Part shown: positions 44,790-49,003 of the stretch, piece by piece
Layout of the letters: each line of letters begins with the position of its first letter
Numbering within the stretch: position 1 is the first letter of the stretch
Source of the DNA: Myxococcaceae bacterium
Lineage (GTDB): Bacteria > Myxococcota > Myxococcia > Myxococcales > Myxococcaceae
Assembly (NCBI GenBank): GCA_016926755.1
Contig: JAFGNZ010000222.1
Location: forward strand, 1 to 49,003
Reading direction: 5' to 3'
Length of the DNA: 49,003 bases
Program-made: the position numbers and the translations under genes
The notes under the pieces: model-generated
Seen by the model: only the letters and a program-made list of their open reading frames with translations
Databases searched by the model: none
Told to the model about the DNA's origin: nothing

Positions 44790-45198
44790 CGCTCTTGCCT
44801 CCCGGAGTGGCCTCGGCCGCCCTGGCCAACAGCCGCACCACCTGCTGGATGAACTCTTCCTGAGAGAACGGCTTGGTCAAGTATCCGTCCGCCCCCACCT
44901 CTTCGGCCTGTGCGCGATCCAACAGCGTCCCGCGCGCGCTGATCATCAACACCGGCAGCCCCGCCAGCTCCGGCTGGCCGCGGATGTACTCACACACGTC
45001 GTACCCGGACACGTCCGGCAGCGTCAGGTCCAGGCAGACCAGGTCCGGCCGGAGCTGCGCGAGCTGCTCCAGCGCAGCGCGCCCGTTGGAGGCCTCCAGG
45101 ATGCGCGTGATGCCCCGAGCGTGCAGGAACTCGCCCACCATCTTGCGGAACAGGGGCGAGTCCTCCACCACGAGGACCGTGCATTGCGAGACGTCCAT
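44773..45198 (-). CDS. epsW: Single-domain response regulator (EpsW)
   Basis: 141 residues, one CheY-type receiver: acidic residues Glu12/Asp13 (VVEDSPLF), phospho-acceptor Asp57 (VCLDLTLP), Ser87 (MISARG) and Lys109 (LTKPFSQEEF), all in place, and no output domain. In M. xanthus, EpsW is the orphan regulator of the EPS locus. Here it lies between the small membrane-protein gene (24 nt) and epsV (17-nt overlap). It probably controls export or polymerisation after phosphorylation by a distant kinase; the kinase is not in this window. Confidence 0.92.
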   Translation of the reverse strand: MDVSQCTVLVVEDSPLFRKMVGEFLHARGITRILEASNGRAALEQLAQLRPDLVCLDLTLPDVSGYDVCEYIRGQPELAGLPVLMISARGTLLDRAQAEEVGADGYLTKPFSQEEFIQQVVRLLARAAEATPGGKSDVRTS

Positions 45199-45222
45199 GG
45201 GCCGTTCCGGGTCCTCTCCTGA

Positions 45223-45396
45223 TCAATCGTCGAGCTGCGGCCAGATGACCAGCGCGACGAACGCGTAGCAGATGTTGAAGACGACCATCATGAGGATGGC
45301 CTTCTTGACGCCGCGGACCGGGTGACGCTCTCGCGCCGCCAGGCTCGGCAACAAGATGATGGCGTACAGCACGGATAGCAGCAGGAACTTCTTCAT
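45223..45396 (-). CDS. Small two-helix membrane protein (57 aa) between epsX and epsW
   Basis: ATG at 45396-45394, TGA at 45225-45223. The translation is MKKFLLLSVLYAIILLPSLA, then ARERHPVRGVKKAILMMVVF, then NICYAFVALVIWPQLDD. Two hydrophobic segments (residues 3-20 and 34-52) flank a short basic loop, a clear hairpin membrane protein. GC use at third positions and the spacing (12 nt after epsX, 24 nt before epsW) are those of a true operon member, although it is short enough to be missed by gene finders. Function unknown; it may assist the export complex or anchor EpsW. Confidence 0.75.
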   Translation of the reverse strand: MKKFLLLSVLYAIILLPSLAARERHPVRGVKKAILMMVVFNICYAFVALVIWPQLDD

Positions 45397-45408
45397 CGCC
45401 TGGTGGGA

Positions 45409-46617
45409 TTAAAGCCTACCATTCTCCTGACGGATCACCAATCCGACGCCCATGAACCATTTATAAATGGGCTCGTCGTCGAGCAGAAAGGCGCGGAGCC
45501 TCAAGAGTCGCCCAGACGCCACCACGGCCGAGGTGCGAGTAAGCGGCCACTCCACCTTGGCCGACAGCCGCTCGTCGCCGTCCCGCTGGTGCTGCCCCTG
45601 CGTGATGGCCTGGGCCACGGACACCTCCAGGTTCACCTGGGCCTTGCGCCGGCCCTTCCACTCGAAGCCGAGGCTACCCTCGAGGCGGGGGTAGGGCTCG
45701 GTGCTGTAGACGTCGATGTAGGAGAGGTAGCGCGCCGCGAGCTTCGCCTTCACCGGCCAGTGGTAGCCCACCGGCACGGGGACGCTCAGCGAGGCCTCGC
45801 CGCTGGGGTGCAGGAGGGAGCGGGCGGTCCGCTGGACGGGGTTGAGCTGGAGCTGCTGCTCCCCCACCGTCACCCCCGCCTCCAGCCTGCCGTTGATCAG
45901 CGGGTGGAACTGGTACTGCACCAGGGGGGCGGCGTGCAGCAGCGAGACGCGGGAGTCCGTGGAGAAGTGCACGTCCCGGCCGTACACGTTCAGGCCGCCG
46001 ACGAAGCGGCGGGTGAACGAGTGGAAGGCCTGGGCGCGCAGCTCGGGGCCTCTCTGCGCGGGCGTCACCCGCTGCCCGTCGGGGAGGACGGTGGTGGGCG
46101 GATCCAGCAGGCCGTTGATGATGAGGCCCCCCATGACGCCGATGTACGTGCGCCGCAGGGACGTCACCTCGAGGCCCAGCAGGCTCTCCGAGTAGATGTA
46201 GCGGGTGGTGTTCAGCAGCTTCACGTCCCCGGAGCCGGTGGGCGCGGGGACCCGGAAGTCCTCGAAGGGGAAGGAGCCGTAGGTCAGCGACTCCAGGGCC
46301 CACACCTTGAGGCCGCGGGTGAGCCGATACTCGCCCTGCAGGAAGACGAAGCTGCGCACCTCCACCGTGGGCTCGGTGAAGGCGCGGCCCACGGTGATCT
46401 GCGGCTCGAGGATGGCCTTCAGCTCCATGCGCGGCGTGTAGAGGATGACCTGGCCCCGGGGCGTGATCACCAGATCCTGGATCACCGCGCGGTCCTCGCG
46501 CTCCGTGAGGTTCGGCGTCCGCAGGAAGGTCTCCGCGCGGAGCTGGGACGAGTAGCGCAGCGCCGGCGAGGTCGCCAGCACCATGCTCGTCACCAGGGCG
46601 GGGAGGACCGACACCAT
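45409..46617 (-). CDS. epsX: Outer-membrane beta-barrel for exopolysaccharide export (EpsX/WzpX)
   Basis: 402 residues. A short signal (MVSVLPALVTSMVLATSPA) is followed by a chain of amphipathic beta strands, with alternating hydrophobic residues in segments such as LRYSSQLRAETF, QVILYTPRMELKAILEPQIT and LRAQAFHSFTRRFVGGLNVY, and many aromatic girdle residues. There is no globular domain. In M. xanthus, EpsX (also called WzpX) is a beta-barrel porin needed with the short OPX protein to let EPS cross the outer membrane. Its start lies 4 nt after the epsY stop, so the two are translated together. Confidence 0.85.
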   Translation of the reverse strand: MVSVLPALVTSMVLATSPALRYSSQLRAETFLRTPNLTEREDRAVIQDLVITPRGQVILYTPRMELKAILEPQITVGRAFTEPTVEVRSFVFLQGEYRLTRGLKVWALESLTYGSFPFEDFRVPAPTGSGDVKLLNTTRYIYSESLLGLEVTSLRRTYIGVMGGLIINGLLDPPTTVLPDGQRVTPAQRGPELRAQAFHSFTRRFVGGLNVYGRDVHFSTDSRVSLLHAAPLVQYQFHPLINGRLEAGVTVGEQQLQLNPVQRTARSLLHPSGEASLSVPVPVGYHWPVKAKLAARYLSYIDVYSTEPYPRLEGSLGFEWKGRRKAQVNLEVSVAQAITQGQHQRDGDERLSAKVEWPLTRTSAVVASGRLLRLRAFLLDDEPIYKWFMGVGLVIRQENGRL

Positions 46618-46621
46618 CCGC

Positions 46622-47257
46622 TCACTCCACCACCACGACGTCTCCGGTGCGCAGCAGGAACGAGGCGCCCTTGCCCTCGGTGCGGATGACGTTCTCGTAG
46701 TTGAAGCGGATGCGCAGCGGCGCGGGGCTGTCCGGCTGGCGCCGCAGCACGAAGATGCCGTCCAGCTGGGCGTAGTCCGTGAAGCCGTCCGCCTGCGCCA
46801 GCGCCTGCAGCACGCCGGAGCCGGGCTCCAGCTCCTTCATCCCCGGATCCTTCACCTCGCCCAGCACCGCCACCTCGATCTTCTTGGCCTCCTTCACCAT
46901 CACCGTGACGACGGGGTTGCTCACCATCGGCTTGAGCAGCTCCTCGATGCGGCGGGCGAGCACGGGCGGGGTGAGGCCCGCCGCGTCCACGTCGTTGATC
47001 AGCCGCAGCGTGATGCGCCCGTCCTCGCGCACCAGCGTGTCCGGTGAGTACATCTCGTTCTGGTTCCACACCTGGACGATGAGCCTGTCGCCGCGGCGGA
47101 TGAGGTAGCCCTCCTCCTGCAGCGAGGGCGGCTCTCGGTAGGCGTCCACCCAGATGAAGCGGCCAGGGGTGTAGCAGGCGGCCAGCGCCAGCAGCGCGGC
47201 CGGGAGGAGTCTGCGGAGCCAGGGGGAGGAAGGGAGGTTCGAGCAGCGCATACGCAT
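46622..47257 (-). CDS. epsY: Short OPX polysaccharide-export lipoprotein (EpsY)
   Basis: 211 residues. Lipobox around Cys28 (ALLALAACYTPG). A Poly_export domain (YLIRRGDRLIVQVWNQNEMY, LVREDGRITLRLINDVDAAG) is followed by one SLBB domain (VAVLGEVKDPGMKELEPGSG, VLQALAQADGF). The E. coli Wza-type C-terminal amphipathic helix that forms its own outer-membrane pore is missing, so this is the periplasmic OPX class that depends on a separate barrel, here EpsX just downstream (4 nt). The open frame begins at 47461 within wzx; the start MRMRCSNLPSS at 47257 is 17 nt after the wzx stop. Confidence 0.92.
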   Translation of the reverse strand: MRMRCSNLPSSPWLRRLLPAALLALAACYTPGRFIWVDAYREPPSLQEEGYLIRRGDRLIVQVWNQNEMYSPDTLVREDGRITLRLINDVDAAGLTPPVLARRIEELLKPMVSNPVVTVMVKEAKKIEVAVLGEVKDPGMKELEPGSGVLQALAQADGFTDYAQLDGIFVLRRQPDSPAPLRIRFNYENVIRTEGKGASFLLRTGDVVVVE

Positions 47258-47274
47258 AGGAGATCCGTTCCAGC

Positions 47275-48807
47275 TCATCCGGCCGCGGGGGCCTGGGCCG
47301 GCGCGCCCCGCCGGCGCGCCATGCGCAGCAGGCCTTGCAGCTCGTCCAGGCGCACCGCGCCCGACACGAAGATGAGGAAGAGGTAGAGGCAGGCACCCAC
47401 CACCAGGCGCACGGGGCCCAGGTCCGCCAGCGCCATGTGCACCGCCGTCACCACCGCGCACACCGCCAGCGTCTTCACCAGCCGGGTGATGCTCTGCCGG
47501 TCGAAGGCCCGCCGGCCCACCGCGCTCATCAGGAGGAGGACGGCCAGCGCCTCACAGGTGAGCAGCGACAGCGAGGAGGCGCACGCGCCCCCCATGGGGC
47601 CGAACCGCTCCAGGAAGAGCCGCGGCAGGGTGAGGTTGAACAGCGCGTTGAGCACCATGGTCACCACCGAGGTGCGCGTCACCCACCACCCCTTGCCCAG
47701 CACCGTCAGCACGGCGGCGGCCACCATGGCCACGTACGTCAGCACCAGGATGGGCGCCTGCAGCCGCATCACCACCGCCCCCGGCCGGAACGTCTCCCCG
47801 TACACCAGCGTCATCCACGTCTCCGCGCCCAGCGCCATGGCCAGCATCAGCGGGATGGAGAAGGCGCACACCCCCTCCAGCGCGCGGCGGGAGATGCGGA
47901 AGATCTCCTCCTGCGAGTGGGCCGAGGCGCGCGCCAGCAGCGGCATCATCACCCAGGTGAGCACCGGCGCCGCCATCAGCGTGATGTTCGCCAGGTTCAT
48001 GGCGGAGCCGTACCAGCCCACCTCCGTGGTGTGGGTGAGGAAGCCCAGAAGGAAGATGCCCATGGGGCCGTTGGCCGCCAGCGCCGCCTCGTTCATGAAG
48101 AAGGGCAGCGCCCCCACCAGCGCCGTGCGTGTGCCCCGCACGTCGAGCCGCAGCTCCAGGCCCGCGTGCCGGCGCGCCAGCCGGAAGAGCACCACCGCCC
48201 GCACCAGCTCCGAGGCGAGGATGGGCACGCCCAGCCACGGCAGCGGCAGCCCCAGCCCCAGCACCAGCGCCTGGCCCAGGCCCCACACGCACTTGGTGGC
48301 GATGTTCGCCACCGAGAGGCCGTCCACCCGCTCGCGCGCGTGCAGCACCGCCGCCAGCGTCCCGTTGCACCGGAAGAAGAGCTGGTAGACGCCCAGCAGC
48401 AGCACCAGCACCCGGAGGTGATCCGGCTTGCCGTCCAGGTGCATCAGCCCCTGCATCACCCCCAGCAGCGCCACCGCCAGCAGCACCTGCAGCAGCAGCG
48501 TGCCGCCGAAGAACTCGCTGGCGTGCTCCGGCCGCAGGGCCACCTCCTTGCGGATGTAGACCTCCAGCCCCAGCCCGGCCAGCACGAAGAAGACGGCGGT
48601 GAAGCCCTCGGAGGCCCAGTTGAACTGCCCGAAGCCCTCCGGCCCCAGCATGCGCGGCAGCAGCACCCGCATCATCAGCGCGATGCCGTACGTCACCAGC
48701 AGCGAGCCGCCCAGCTTCACGGCGTTGCGCATGGACGTGGCCATATCCAGCGCCGCGGGCGGGGCCGGGGGAGACGCCGCGCTCGTGTGGGGGGGCTGGG
48801 TGGACAT
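47275..48807 (-). CDS. wzx: Wzx-type polysaccharide flippase
   Basis: 510 residues from the ATG at 48807 (MSTQPPHTSAAS, a disordered leader), with about 14 membrane helices. The beginning MRNAVKLGGSLLVTYGIALM, then the LPRMLGPEGFGQFNWA block, is characteristic of the MATE-like Wzx/RfbX family, with the Gly-x-x-Gly-Phe-Gly turn after TM1. It moves the lipid-linked repeat unit across the inner membrane. It is the first gene of the packed run wzx-epsY-epsX-small ORF-epsW-epsV-epsU-wzy and follows epsZ, the order known from M. xanthus. A TTGACG-based promoter candidate lies just upstream. Confidence 0.93.
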   Translation of the reverse strand: MSTQPPHTSAASPPAPPAALDMATSMRNAVKLGGSLLVTYGIALMMRVLLPRMLGPEGFGQFNWASEGFTAVFFVLAGLGLEVYIRKEVALRPEHASEFFGGTLLLQVLLAVALLGVMQGLMHLDGKPDHLRVLVLLLGVYQLFFRCNGTLAAVLHARERVDGLSVANIATKCVWGLGQALVLGLGLPLPWLGVPILASELVRAVVLFRLARRHAGLELRLDVRGTRTALVGALPFFMNEAALAANGPMGIFLLGFLTHTTEVGWYGSAMNLANITLMAAPVLTWVMMPLLARASAHSQEEIFRISRRALEGVCAFSIPLMLAMALGAETWMTLVYGETFRPGAVVMRLQAPILVLTYVAMVAAAVLTVLGKGWWVTRTSVVTMVLNALFNLTLPRLFLERFGPMGGACASSLSLLTCEALAVLLLMSAVGRRAFDRQSITRLVKTLAVCAVVTAVHMALADLGPVRLVVGACLYLFLIFVSGAVRLDELQGLLRMARRRGAPAQAPAAG

Positions 48808-48832
48808 GGCTCGACGAGGACAGGTGCGGCCC

Positions 48833-48861
48833 AGTGAACGACAGCACCGCACCTACGTCAA
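48833..48861 (-). promoter_or_regulatory. Possible promoter upstream of wzx
   Basis: On the minus strand TTGACG (48861-48856) resembles a sigma-70 -35 box. A 17-bp spacer leads to TTCACT (48838-48833), a poor -10 that keeps only three consensus bases. The predicted start would be about 20 nt before the wzx ATG. Given the 111-bp gap after epsZ, an operon promoter here is plausible but unproven. Confidence 0.3.
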
Positions 48862-48918
48862 TTCGCGGGCAGCCTCCCCGCCCCCCTGCCGAGCCGTCGA
48901 GCTGGCACCGTCCTCCGC

Positions 48919-49003
48919 CTAGCTCGCGCCGCTGCCGGTGATGACCACGGGCACCGTCTTCAGGATGAGGCTCAGGTCCGTCAGCAGCGTCCAGTTGTCG
49001 ATG
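48919..49003 (-). CDS. epsZ: EpsZ, polyisoprenyl-phosphate hexose-1-phosphate transferase, C-terminal end (cut by window edge)
   Basis: Only the last 27 codons are inside the window: IDNWTLLTDLSLILKTVPVV then ITGSGAS, with TAG at 48921-48919. The Asn-Trp-x-x-x-x-Asp-Leu-x-x-x-x-x-Thr-x-x-x-Val pattern is the conserved end of the WbaP/WcaJ-like sugar-phosphate transferases that start repeat-unit assembly on undecaprenyl phosphate. With wzx next to it on the same strand it matches epsZ-wzx of M. xanthus. The rest of the gene, including the catalytic part, lies beyond the window. Confidence 0.85.
   Translation of the reverse strand, partial: IDNWTLLTDLSLILKTVPVVITGSGAS

Noticed and set aside
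1-49003. CRISPR arrays, tRNA or rRNA genes
   Set aside because: No regularly spaced repeats, cloverleaf-like segments with a CCA-proximal TTC loop, or rRNA signature stretches were seen by eye; a tRNAscan or Rfam search was not possible here.

Overview
The window is high-GC DNA from a myxobacterium (Myxococcota, most likely suborder Cystobacterineae). Evidence for this is the complete eps-type exopolysaccharide locus in the order known from Myxococcus xanthus (wzx-epsY-epsX-...-epsW-epsV-epsU), the ADYC-domain and AMIN-like lipoproteins, a very large Ser/Thr kinase fused to a STAND NTPase and an FGE-type domain, many lipoproteins, and strong GC bias at third codon positions. The genus cannot be fixed from the sequence alone.

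Layout. (1) 1-5145: the 5' end of topB on the minus strand, then an island of visibly lower GC (about 658-4850) bounded by two roughly 295-bp direct repeats (362-657 and 4852-5145, about 90% identical by eye). The island holds a seven-repeat integrin-alpha-like FG-GAP secreted protein, a possible 44-codon ORF, a C1q/TNF-like secreted protein and an IS4-family transposase that seems to lack its N-terminus. (2) 5242-12147: ordinary accessory genes: an unknown protein, an HSL-type esterase, a Tat-exported epimerase-like lipoprotein paired with an NTP/NDP-translocase-like membrane protein, a class I aminotransferase and a peptidoglycan-binding protein. (3) 12511-21937: a DUF1028/peptidoglycan-binding protein, an AMIN-like lipoprotein, a divergent 4-alpha-glucanotransferase, a remnant resembling a PDZ domain, a two-gene RND efflux unit and an ADYC lipoprotein. 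(4) 22131-28320: a 1270-residue kinase-STAND-FGE protein behind a single-domain response regulator, and a large lipoprotein ending in a clear intrinsic terminator. (5) 28513-33775: a HIT protein, then a co-directional run of a TonB-dependent receptor with an N-terminal TPR/PEGA extension, a Nudix hydrolase, a GNAT and a WecG/TagA-type glycosyltransferase (epsA-like). (6) 33785-49003: a TPR lipoprotein, an acyltransferase, and the main exopolysaccharide operon on the minus strand, ending in the C-terminus of epsZ at the window edge.

How the exopolysaccharide genes work together (inferred from the Wzx/Wzy pathway). EpsZ primes the lipid carrier with a sugar phosphate. The glycosyltransferases (EpsU, the 38648-39751 GT2, EpsA) extend the repeat unit and the acyltransferase may decorate it. 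Wzx flips it, Wzy polymerises it, and EpsV controls chain length. The short OPX lipoprotein EpsY and the beta-barrel EpsX export the polymer. EpsW is a single-domain regulator, and the GH44 lipoprotein EpsB may trim or release polymer. From wzx to epsB (48807-35916) all genes lie on one strand with gaps of 32 nt or less. Three junctions are ATGA/GTGA overlaps, and a 57-codon membrane-protein gene sits between epsX and epsW. Next to wzy is a CpsD/ParA-like protein whose Walker A site is destroyed.
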